From the NCBI GenBank assembly GCA_051209155.1, contig JBPJGB010000002.1: 64,000 nt of DNA; one strand, written 5' to 3'. Origin of the DNA: Actomonas sp051209155. Lineage in GTDB: Bacteria; Verrucomicrobiota; Verrucomicrobiia; Opitutales; Opitutaceae. Under the pieces are notes generated by a model. The model made no database searches, had not been told where the DNA came from, and saw only the letters and a list, made by a program, of their open reading frames with translations. The position numbers were made by a program, and so were the translations under genes. Shown here in pieces: positions 38,511 through 46,202 of this stretch. The stretch's first letter is position 1; every line of letters begins with the position of its first letter.

Positions 38511-40586
38511 TTAGCGGGAGAAGGTGACCCGCAGAAAGAGGCTGCGGCTCAAGTTGGCCTCGGTGTCGCGAGTGATCGGGTCGGGGTATTCGCGGTGGAT
38601 GGATTCGAGGAGGTCGCGACCGATAAGCTCGACCTGCCAGTCGGGTCGGGGACGCCAGGCCAACCGGGCGTGCAGGCCGGTGTAGGCGGGGATGCGGCCG
38701 GCTTCGAGGGAGTCAGCGTGTTGTATCGCGAGGTCAATCGCGAGGTCGTCGTGGGGTTTCCAGTTGAGCTCGCCCCGGGTGATGCGGGCGGGGCTGCTGA
38801 TCGTATAGAGATCGAGCGAGAACTGCGTGGCCTCGGTGGTGGTGGCGGCGTTGTCCCTGAGGTCGTGGTCGATCCAGGAATGGGAGGCGCCCAAATGGAG
38901 TGTGGGTGAAGCGTGCCAACTGACGTTGAACTCCCCGCCGGTGGTGTGGCCGGAGACGGTATTCACGGTGAGCACGTCGATGTCGAAATACGGGATGGGC
39001 GCATTCAGGACCGGCGTGACGGCGCTGTTGGTGAAACCGCGGACGTCGGAGTATTCGTTGAAGAACACCGTGGCCTCCACTTGGAGACGAGGTTCCGGCG
39101 CGAAACGGTAGCCCAATTCGAAGGCTTCGAGATGCTCGGATGAAAAGTCTTCGGAACCCCGAACGTTGACCGCGATGGGCAGCGGGATGGCGGGGGGATT
39201 GGCCGGCTCGACGAAACCGAAATAATCCACGCCGTTCTCCGCTCGGCTCGGGGTGCGGGCCGCTTTGGAATAGGCCGCCCACACGCGGTGTTGGGCATGC
39301 GGCGCCCAGATCGCGCGCAGCGACGGTTGAAACTCCCAGCCCGAGTAGGAATTGCGCTCGATCTTGGTTCCCGCGCTGACGCGCAGTCGGTCGCGGATGA
39401 GTTCGAATTCGTCCTGCAGGAACCCGCCGAAGAAGACCACCGCCGCCTGAGGCTGTTGGAAGCTGAAGATGCCGTTGGACGAGAGCTCGTCCTCCGTGCG
39501 TCGGTAGGTGAGACCGGTGAGGACCTCGTGTCCGGGCAGCGGTTTCAGTTTGGCTTGCAGGTCGATGAGAGCGGTGTCGCGCGTTTCGCGCAGGGAGTCG
39601 CGGTTGTCCCGCACGTGGTCCACACTGGCGAAGGCCTCGAGTTTTCCCTCCCAGATTGGCAGCGGTTGCTGCCAGCGCGCAGATAGGTTGGTGGACAGGG
39701 CGGCGCGGGACTCGGTGAAAGCGCGGCGATAGGGCGGGGTAAATTGCGGCAGGGAGGCGAGCCCGGTGGTGTCCAGGTCGCGCCATTCGGCGATCACGGT
39801 GAGGCGACGCTTGTCGTCGACGCGGTGGTCCAATCGGGAGCCGATCAAGCGGGTGTCCCAGCGATGGGTGCCGATGAACGGGCGAGTGCCGGGGGCGGAT
39901 TCCTGGTGCTGGGCTTTTGCATACCAACGGATGGCGGTTTGGTCGCCCAACTTGGCGCCGTAGCGCAGTTCGGCCAACTCGAGCTGGTTTTTGCCGACGG
40001 CGACCGCGGCGTGGCTGCCGAGGGTGTCGAAGGCCGACTTCGAAACGATGTTGATGAAGCCGTTCATCGCGTTGGCCCCCCACAGGGACGCGCCCGGGCC
40101 GCGCAGCACTTCGATCCGCTCAAGGTCGCCGAGGATCAGGTCGTGCATGCCCCAATTGGTGCCGGAGAACGTTCCGTCGAGCAGGGAGCGTCCGTCGGAT
40201 ACCACGAGGAGCTTGTTGGCGCTGTTGTCGTTAAACCCGCGCACGCTGATGGCGTAGTTGAAGGTGTCGGCTCGTCCGATCTGCATGCCAGGCACACCGC
40301 GCAGGGTTTCGGGCAGGGTGGTGGCACCGCTGCGCACAATGTCTTCGGTGGAAAGGACGGTGGCGGCGGCCGGGTAGTCGACCAAGGTGTTCTCGGTGCG
40401 GCCAAGGGTCGTGGTGCTCACCAGCGAAAGCTCCTCCAAGCCGAGCGTCGTAAAGTCAGTGAATTGGGCACGCAGCACCGTTGTGATGGCCCCGAGCGCC
40501 AGCACCAAACACCACGCGCGAATCGGTCGAACGTGGGAAACCGTCGACCGGTCAGGTCGGCGGCCTCGAATGTGGAGGAATTGCAT
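38511..40586 (-). CDS. TonB-dependent outer-membrane receptor
   Basis: 691 residues from ATG 40586 (a TTG five codons upstream is less likely). Signal peptide with cleavage near TTVLRAQ, then a conserved LGLEELSLVSTTTLGRTE segment that stands at the TonB-box position in receptors of this class, a plug (AATVLSTEDIVRSGATTLPETLRGVPGMQ; RGFNDNSANKLLVVSDGRS; IEVLRGPGASLWGANAMNGFINIVS) and a 22-strand barrel ending LFLRVTFSR. Receptors of this class are often next to YfiR and sensor kinase genes. The ligand is unknown and no siderophore genes are nearby. Confidence 0.92.
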   Translation of the reverse strand: MQFLHIRGRRPDRSTVSHVRPIRAWCLVLALGAITTVLRAQFTDFTTLGLEELSLVSTTTLGRTENTLVDYPAAATVLSTEDIVRSGATTLPETLRGVPGMQIGRADTFNYAISVRGFNDNSANKLLVVSDGRSLLDGTFSGTNWGMHDLILGDLERIEVLRGPGASLWGANAMNGFINIVSKSAFDTLGSHAAVAVGKNQLELAELRYGAKLGDQTAIRWYAKAQHQESAPGTRPFIGTHRWDTRLIGSRLDHRVDDKRRLTVIAEWRDLDTTGLASLPQFTPPYRRAFTESRAALSTNLSARWQQPLPIWEGKLEAFASVDHVRDNRDSLRETRDTALIDLQAKLKPLPGHEVLTGLTYRRTEDELSSNGIFSFQQPQAAVVFFGGFLQDEFELIRDRLRVSAGTKIERNSYSGWEFQPSLRAIWAPHAQHRVWAAYSKAARTPSRAENGVDYFGFVEPANPPAIPLPIAVNVRGSEDFSSEHLEAFELGYRFAPEPRLQVEATVFFNEYSDVRGFTNSAVTPVLNAPIPYFDIDVLTVNTVSGHTTGGEFNVSWHASPTLHLGASHSWIDHDLRDNAATTTEATQFSLDLYTISSPARITRGELNWKPHDDLAIDLAIQHADSLEAGRIPAYTGLHARLAWRPRPDWQVELIGRDLLESIHREYPDPITRDTEANLSRSLFLRVTFSR

Positions 40587-40768
40587 CTTAGAGTGACTCA
40601 ACGGCGCAGGGGAAAGGGACTTTAGGGAAGTTGCTCGGGTCGAGGCGGCGCAAAGGGTGAATACGAGTTAAGTGTGTTCATTTTTAACCTGATACAAACG
40701 CGGCGCAATTGGGGAAAACACGAACCCGAGCATCCGGACATCTGCGCCCTCCGGGGCGATGAAACGAA

Positions 40769-40801
40769 GACACCCGCCCGGTGCAAACCGGAGCGGGTGT
40801 C
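40769..40801 (-). terminator. strong hairpin, probable terminator of the chemoreceptor gene
   Basis: GACACCCGCyCGGT-gcaa-ACCGGaGCGGGTGTC: a 14-bp stem with one interruption, 27 bp past the chemoreceptor stop on the minus strand. Followed on that strand by TTCGTTTC. It may separate porin-to-chemoreceptor transcription from the TonB-receptor-to-kinase part. Confidence 0.6.
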
Positions 40802-40827
40802 AATCAAACTGTCCTGATCTCAGGACC

Positions 40828-42384
40828 TCATTCGAAGCCGACCAACTCGGTGGCGGGAACCTTGCCCGATCGAGCCCGGGCGGCTGGTGCCCGATGGGTT
40901 GACGCCGGAGCCGGTGCGGCCGTGCGGTCGCGATCGCCAATCAGCGTGCGGAGGCGGTCGACGGCTTCGTTGAGCGCGGTGGACTGCTGGTTGAGGTCGC
41001 CGGCGGCGGCGGCGGTTTCCTCGGCGTTGGCGGCGTTGGACTGGGTGACGCGGTCCATCTGCGAGACGGTTGTATTCAGCTGGTCGATACCCTGGGTCTG
41101 CTCGGCGGCGCTGGTGGCCTGGCCGGCCACCAGGTCGGCGAGCGTGCGGATCTGGCCGGAGATGTCGTCGAAGTTCTTGGCGACCTCGTTGCTGAGGTTC
41201 ACCCCTTCGCGGCTCTTGCTGACGGAGACCTCGATCTTCTCGGCGGTTTCGCGGGCGGCTTTGGCGGAGCGTTGGGCGAGGTTGCGGACCTCGTCGGCGA
41301 CGACGGCGAAGCCGGCGCCGGCTTCGCCGGCGCGGGCGGCTTCGACGGCGGCGTTGAGCGCGAGGATGTTGGTCTGGAAGGCAATCTCGTCGATGGTCTT
41401 GAGGATGGCGGTGACGTCCTCGCAGGCCGACATGATGGCGCCCATGGCGCCGTGCATGGCCTGCATGCGGGCGGCACCGGAGTCGGCGGCGTGGCGGGTC
41501 TTCCGCGCGACCTCCTCCGCCTGTTTGGCGGAGTCGGCGTTGTTGCGGGTCATGCCGGCCATCTCTTCGAGGGAAGCGCTGGACTCCTCGAGAGAAGCGG
41601 CCTGTTCGCTGGAACCTTCGGCGAGGGCTTGGCTGGCGTCGACGAGCACGGCGGCGCGCTGGCTGACGATGCCGGCCGATGAGGTGAGCTGGTCGCTGGT
41701 GCTGCGCACCAAACGGGAAACGGCGCGGAGGCTGAAGACCGCGATGACGAGTCCGGCCAAAGTGCAGATGGCCAGGCCCACTCCGGTGGTGAAGTTCATG
41801 CGCGCGGACGTGGTGATCGAATCGGCCGTTGCGTGGCTGGCGGCGGTTGCGGCCGTGAGCATGCTGCCGGACATGTCCCGCTGCTCCGCGGCGACCTTGG
41901 CGAGGGCGGCGGTCACATCGCGGTCGAGGGTGGCCATGGCCGTCTCGAACTCTCCGGCCCGCAGGGCGGCGTGGAAACGACCGGCGGCGGCACCGTAGGC
42001 GGCAACGGATTTACGGAACTCGCCCATGTGGCCGAGGGTGGTTTCGTTTTTGACCAAGGTTTCGAGCTGCTGGAGGTTTTGCTCGACCAGCTCCAGGTCC
42101 TGGGTGAAGTCCGCCTGGAGGCTGTTCATCTTGGCCTCGTCGCCGGCCATGGCGAATTTGAACAGGGCGGCCTCGCTGTGGAGGGTGGCCCGCTCGATCG
42201 CGCTGACGGCGATGAGGTTGGGCAGGTGCTGCTCGGTGAGCTCGATGGTCGTGGCGGTGCCTTGAGCGGAATAATGACGGGCGATGCCGACGACGGCGAT
42301 CGCTCCGAGAAAGACCACGGCGAACGAGCCTGTGACCAGGCTGATCGTGCGCCGCAGGGTGATGCGTCGAGTCGGTTTGTTCAT
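40828..42384 (-). CDS. methyl-accepting chemotaxis protein
   Basis: 518 residues from MNKPTRRITLRRTISLVTGSF. Two membrane helices (about 15-38 and 190-215) bracket a four-helix-bundle periplasmic sensor (AVSAIERATLHSEAALFKFAMAGDEAKM). The cytoplasmic signalling hairpin carries IDEIAFQTNILALNAAVEAARAGEAGAGFAVVADEVRNLA, the CheA/CheW-binding tip. The HAMP region is short or degenerate. No CheA/CheW genes are in the window. Its place after two porin/periplasmic-protein pairs suggests that it reports on the solute they handle. Confidence 0.93.
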   Translation of the reverse strand: MNKPTRRITLRRTISLVTGSFAVVFLGAIAVVGIARHYSAQGTATTIELTEQHLPNLIAVSAIERATLHSEAALFKFAMAGDEAKMNSLQADFTQDLELVEQNLQQLETLVKNETTLGHMGEFRKSVAAYGAAAGRFHAALRAGEFETAMATLDRDVTAALAKVAAEQRDMSGSMLTAATAASHATADSITTSARMNFTTGVGLAICTLAGLVIAVFSLRAVSRLVRSTSDQLTSSAGIVSQRAAVLVDASQALAEGSSEQAASLEESSASLEEMAGMTRNNADSAKQAEEVARKTRHAADSGAARMQAMHGAMGAIMSACEDVTAILKTIDEIAFQTNILALNAAVEAARAGEAGAGFAVVADEVRNLAQRSAKAARETAEKIEVSVSKSREGVNLSNEVAKNFDDISGQIRTLADLVAGQATSAAEQTQGIDQLNTTVSQMDRVTQSNAANAEETAAAAGDLNQQSTALNEAVDRLRTLIGDRDRTAAPAPASTHRAPAARARSGKVPATELVGFE

Positions 42385-42406
42385 CGGAATCGGGAGCGAA
42401 GGAGCG

Positions 42407-42814
42407 TTAGGATTGGCTGAGCACCGGCAGGCTGCCGGCAGCGGCGGAATCGACGATGCAGATGGCACCGGGAGTTTCGGCGGCGAGGGCGATGGCCTCG
42501 GCTTCATCGGCGACGACCTTGGGGGCGGAGCCGCCGCCGGTCATGAAGAGGCGGCGCCAGTGGTTCTGAAACTGGCCGGAGTTCATGCCGACGACCTGTT
42601 TAAGGAAGTCGTCTTGAGCGGCGCTGTCTTTGGCGACGATGATGACGACGCGTTCGGCGCCGAGTTTGACGTTCTTGCCGAGCAACACGGCCTTGGCGGC
42701 GTCGGCGTCCAGGGCGTTGCCGGCAAGACCAGCGTGGCCCACGATGGCGGGCGCGGCCTGCGAGGAGACCGCCAGCGCGCAGAGAAGCGTAATAAGAGCG
42801 AAGAATGATTTCAT
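42407..42814 (-). CDS. small PstS-like periplasmic binding protein, copy 2
   Basis: 135 residues from MKSFFALITLLCALAVSSQA (signal peptide). The mature protein matches the small group usually named phosphate ABC transporter substrate-binding-like: AVLLGKNVKLGAERVVIIVAKDSAAQDDFLKQVVGMNSGQFQNHW, RRLFMTGGGSAPKV, and GAICIVDSAAAG at the end. This is about half of a true PstS, and there are no pst transporter genes nearby. It is 22 bp downstream of the first porin and very similar to the protein at 44345. A role as a soluble sensor subunit for the chemoreceptor or kinase is plausible but unproven. Confidence 0.85.
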   Translation of the reverse strand: MKSFFALITLLCALAVSSQAAPAIVGHAGLAGNALDADAAKAVLLGKNVKLGAERVVIIVAKDSAAQDDFLKQVVGMNSGQFQNHWRRLFMTGGGSAPKVVADEAEAIALAAETPGAICIVDSAAAGSLPVLSQS

Positions 42815-42836
42815 GATCGCAGGAGCGCTGGAGGTT

Positions 42837-44045
42837 TTAGAACGAGTAGGTGGTCTTGAAGGCGAAGAGGACCCAGCTCTTGTCCCGATCATCGTAGGGC
42901 TGCGGTTTGGTCGGGGTGGTGAAGATCTTGCCGGCGCCGTCGAGGTAGTGGACCTCGGCCTTCACCAGCCAATTGTAGTTGAAGGCGTATTTGGCGCTGA
43001 CGGCGTAGTCATGCTGGGTCAGCACCGGGAGATAGAAGTCGAAGCCGATGGGCGTCTGCGTTTCCTCCGAGTAGCTGTAGTAACCACCGAACTCCCATTT
43101 TTCGCCCCAACGGCGGGAAGCCGCGATGTAGCCGAAATCGAGCGTGGTATCGATGGATTGGGTGGAGGGAAACCCGACGGTGCCGATCGCGTAGTCGGCG
43201 GTGTCGTTGCCGGCTTCGACGGCGAAGGTCCAGTCGCCGGTCATGTATTCGGCCGACAGCATGTGACGGTCGTATTGATCGGTGTCGCGGTAGAGGACGG
43301 CGGTGAAACCGGGCACGGCAATGAGGCGATCCGCGCCAAAGTCCTTGAACGAAGAGTAGGAGTAGCCGACGCGCAGGCCCGCGATGGGAGTGTTCCAGAA
43401 CAGCGTCCCGCCGATGGCCGATTCCATGCCGATGGCGACGTTCGGGAACGGGGCGTCGTTGTTGAAGTAGTCGTTGGCGCCGGAGCGAACCTTCATGGGC
43501 ACGTCACCGTAGAAAACCTTGTAGTCCAAGCTGCCGCTATCGCCGAGACCCACGTTGCCAAAGACCATGGCGCCGTCGAAGGAGGCGTTGAAGTCGCGCA
43601 GGCGGGCGTCGTAAACGCTCTGAGGCAACAGCACGTAGGGACGAATGGCGTCCACATCCAAGGCTTCGTTGTAGAGACCCCGCGGGGACTTCACCCGACC
43701 GGCGCGGATGCCGAACCACTGTTGGGGCTGCCAATCGATCGTGGCCCAGTCGAGGATGATACGGTCATCGCCGTAGTCGCCCAGCTTCTGGCCGAAGGCC
43801 TGCGCGCCCACGCGGAAGCTGCCGGTGGCATAGGAGGCGTTCACGGCGTATTCGCGGAAGTCGAAAGTGCCTTCGCTGGATTCGCCAAAGTAGTCGTTGT
43901 CACCGGTGTTGACCAGGTAGCCCTGGCTGACAAAGCCGCCGACCTGGATGTCCTGCCAGGAAACGGCGCCGTGGGTTAAGGTGGTGGCGGCGGCGGCAAT
44001 CAGGCCAGTGAGAGTGCCGCGGAACGAAGTGAGTCGAGTAGTCAT
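42837..44045 (-). CDS. outer-membrane porin, copy 2
   Basis: 402 residues from MTTRLTSFRGTLTGLIAAAATTLTHGA (signal peptide). The barrel has alternating strands with aromatic girdles (YAVNASYATGSFRVGAQAF, GIRAGRVKSPRGLYNEALDVDAIRPYVLLP) and ends in Phe (FAFKTTYSF), as outer-membrane barrels do. It resembles the porin at 44807 across its length, including VFYGDVPM/VFYGDIRM, so the two are paralogues. A start at 44096 is possible but weakens the signal peptide. Confidence 0.88.
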   Translation of the reverse strand: MTTRLTSFRGTLTGLIAAAATTLTHGAVSWQDIQVGGFVSQGYLVNTGDNDYFGESSEGTFDFREYAVNASYATGSFRVGAQAFGQKLGDYGDDRIILDWATIDWQPQQWFGIRAGRVKSPRGLYNEALDVDAIRPYVLLPQSVYDARLRDFNASFDGAMVFGNVGLGDSGSLDYKVFYGDVPMKVRSGANDYFNNDAPFPNVAIGMESAIGGTLFWNTPIAGLRVGYSYSSFKDFGADRLIAVPGFTAVLYRDTDQYDRHMLSAEYMTGDWTFAVEAGNDTADYAIGTVGFPSTQSIDTTLDFGYIAASRRWGEKWEFGGYYSYSEETQTPIGFDFYLPVLTQHDYAVSAKYAFNYNWLVKAEVHYLDGAGKIFTTPTKPQPYDDRDKSWVLFAFKTTYSF

Positions 44046-44344
44046 AATAGCGATGCGTGTCAGGTTTGTTTGCAGAGATTGAGGTGTGGGTGCCATCGTC
44101 TCGCGGCGGGGAAAGTTAAGGGCTTCCCGGCCAACTACGTAATTCTCCGGACGACGTGTTTGCCGGAGAGGGCACAACTGATTTGGGCGATGCAGACATG
44201 AAAAAGAATCGGCCCGGCGACGGCGGTTGGAGGCGGTTGGCGCGCCGACCGTTGACGGTGAGGAAAGGAGCGGCTGGCGCTCCGTGTTTGGAGGATGGTG
44301 CGGTCCGGCGAGCGGGATTCGGGCGGGCGTCGGACCCGCAGCAA
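44046..44344. other. intergenic region between the two porin pairs
   Basis: 299 bp. After the stop at 44345 come two small GC hairpins (44326-44342 and 44266-44282), either of which could slow transcription. TACGTAATTCTCCG (44136-44149) recurs with one change upstream of the gene at 61098. No open frame here looks like a gene. Confidence 0.4.
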
Positions 44345-44764
44345 TCAGGAACTGCTCAGCACGGCGAGGTCGCCGGCGGCGGCGGCATCGACGATGCAGA
44401 TGGCGCCGGGGGTGGAGGCGGCCAGAGCGACGGCCTCGGCTTCATCGGCGACAACTTTGGGGGCGGAACCGCCGCCGGTCATGAAGAGACGACGCCAGTG
44501 ATTCTGAAACTGGCCGGAGCTCATGCCGACGGTCGCCTTGAGGAAGTCCTCCTGGGCGGCGCTGTCCTTGACGACGATGATGACGACGCGTTCGTCGCCG
44601 ATTTTGACGTTCTTACCCAGGAGCACGGCCTTGGCGGCGGACGCGTCGAGCGTTTGGCCGGACAGGCCGGGGTGTCCCGCGAGGGCGGGAGCGGCGTGGA
44701 CACCGACGGTGCCCAACGCGATGAAGGCGATCGCGAGCAGGGAGGACTTGAGCAGCGTTTTCAT
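44345..44764 (-). CDS. small PstS-like periplasmic binding protein, copy 1
   Basis: 139 residues, with signal peptide MKTLLKSSLLAIAFIALGTVGVHA. The mature part is closely similar to the protein at 42407, sharing AVLLGKNVK, GQFQNHWRRLFMTGGGSAPKVVADEAEA and GAICIVD. It is 42 bp downstream of the porin at 44807. The pair (porin plus this protein) is repeated in tandem as a unit. Confidence 0.85.
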   Translation of the reverse strand: MKTLLKSSLLAIAFIALGTVGVHAAPALAGHPGLSGQTLDASAAKAVLLGKNVKIGDERVVIIVVKDSAAQEDFLKATVGMSSGQFQNHWRRLFMTGGGSAPKVVADEAEAVALAASTPGAICIVDAAAAGDLAVLSSS

Positions 44765-44806
44765 GCTGGGTGGATGATGTGGTTATGGGCAGGCTGCGGC
44801 GCTGGC

Positions 44807-45997
44807 TCAGAACACGAAGGTGGTCTTGAGCACGAGGGCGGTCGAGGTGTCGTCCATCGACGGATTCGGCGTCCGGGCGGTATTGAAGACGTTGTAGAGC
44901 CCCTTGCCGAAGTGACCTTCAACCTTGGCGAGCCAACGGTCGGAGATGTCGTAGCGGGCGCTGGCGACCCACTCGCGGTAGTAGGTCATGAGGTTCGGCG
45001 TGCCGGGGGCGGCGTTGTCGTTCTCCTGAACACTGTAATAGGCGCCCAGCTCCAACCGGTCATTGATGCGACGCGCGGCGGAAACATACCAGTTGATGGT
45101 CTCGGCGTCGGACGCGACGGTGCCGAACGGGGAAGAGACCTCGAACAGGCCGCCAACCACGGACACTTCAGCCGCGAAGGTCCAATCGTGGTAGAAGTAT
45201 TCGGCCGAGAGGATGTGGGTGTCGTAGGCCTTGCCGAGAAGCGAGGCATCGACGATCGGGTAACCGTTCAGAGGGCCGGTGCCGTAGAGGTCGTTGATCT
45301 GATTGAAGGAGTAGGCCAAGCGCAGACCGAGCACGGGGGTGTTCCAGTTGAGTTGGCCGCCCCAGATCGCGTTCATGCCCAGGTCGTTGATGTCGCTGGC
45401 GAAAATCGACGTGGTGTTGAAGTAGTCGGCGACGCCCTGGTCGCCGTCCATGCGGATGTCCCCGTAGAAAACCTTGTAGTCCAACGAACCGGCGGTGCCG
45501 AGTTCGAGGTTGCCGTAGACCATGCCGCCGTCGAAGGACGAGCTGAAGTCACGCAGCACCGAACTGTAGAGGCTGGAAGGCAGGGAGGCAAAGGGGCGGA
45601 TGGCGTCGACGTCGAGGGCTTCGCCGTAGAGGCCTTTTGGCATCTTGACGCGGCCGGCGCGCACACCGATGGAACGGTTGAAGCTGTAGTCGACGATGGC
45701 CCAGTCGAGGATGGGCTTGTCTTCCCCGTAGTTGCCGAGGCGCTGGGCGTAGGCCTGGGCGCCGATGCGGACGTTGCCGGTCGCATAGGAGGCGTTGATG
45801 GCCATCTCGCGATAGTCGAAGGTGCCGCCCTTGGCTTCAAAGGGGACGTTGTTGCCCCAGTTCTCAACGTAGCCTTGGCTAATGAAGCCGTGGACCTGGA
45901 TGTCCGCAGGCGTGAAGGCGGCGGCGATGCCCGCGGAGCCAATGGCGATCGTGAAGGCGCTGAAGGAGCGAAGTTTGCGAACGAAGGAGAGGTTCAT
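44807..45997 (-). CDS. outer-membrane porin, copy 1
   Basis: 396 residues. Signal peptide ends near GIAAAF. ADIQVHGFISQGYVENWGNN begins the barrel; GVRAGRVKMPKGLYGEALDVDAIRPF is shared with copy 2, and the protein ends LVLKTTFVF with the C-terminal Phe used in outer-membrane insertion. The 14-kb one-strand block starts here. The upstream gap holds two palindromes that may be control sites. Substrate unknown; similarity to phosphate-selective porins is only of general layout. Confidence 0.88.
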   Translation of the reverse strand: MNLSFVRKLRSFSAFTIAIGSAGIAAAFTPADIQVHGFISQGYVENWGNNVPFEAKGGTFDYREMAINASYATGNVRIGAQAYAQRLGNYGEDKPILDWAIVDYSFNRSIGVRAGRVKMPKGLYGEALDVDAIRPFASLPSSLYSSVLRDFSSSFDGGMVYGNLELGTAGSLDYKVFYGDIRMDGDQGVADYFNTTSIFASDINDLGMNAIWGGQLNWNTPVLGLRLAYSFNQINDLYGTGPLNGYPIVDASLLGKAYDTHILSAEYFYHDWTFAAEVSVVGGLFEVSSPFGTVASDAETINWYVSAARRINDRLELGAYYSVQENDNAAPGTPNLMTYYREWVASARYDISDRWLAKVEGHFGKGLYNVFNTARTPNPSMDDTSTALVLKTTFVF

Positions 45998-46095
45998 AGT
46001 TTTTCGAAGTGGCCCGGGAGAGGGCGCAGTTAGCCAAGTGTTCGCCTCCTGACTTCGGTGCTTCGGTCCGGGGACTTAAGCCATGAACCTGCGTT

Positions 46096-46111
46096 TTCGT
46101 AATAATACGAA
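46096..46111. promoter_or_regulatory. 16-bp dyad upstream of the porin operon
   Basis: TTCGTA-ATAA-TACGAA, with perfect 6-bp arms, 99 bp upstream of the porin start. AT-rich in a GC-rich background, so it could be part of a promoter or an operator. Confidence 0.4.
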
Positions 46112-46123
46112 CGGGTGATGTAT

Positions 46124-46140
46124 TGGGGGAATGTCCCCCA
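46124..46140. promoter_or_regulatory. 17-bp dyad TGGGGGA-ATG-TCCCCCA
   Basis: Perfect 7-bp arms with a 3-nt centre, between dnaE (stop 46203) and the porin operon. It could be an operator for the porin operon or a short terminator hairpin after dnaE; no T-run follows on the dnaE side. Confidence 0.4.
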
Positions 46141-46202
46141 TCTCTAGGACTAATGGTCGCGCGGTTGCGCGAATTCAGCGCCGCGTGCGGACTGACGCAG
46201 GT

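Noticed and set aside
42407..44764. Phosphate ABC transporter (pst) locus
   Set aside because: The small proteins are only about half the length of PstS and there is no PstA, PstB, PstC or PhoU gene near. The names of homologues are misleading here.
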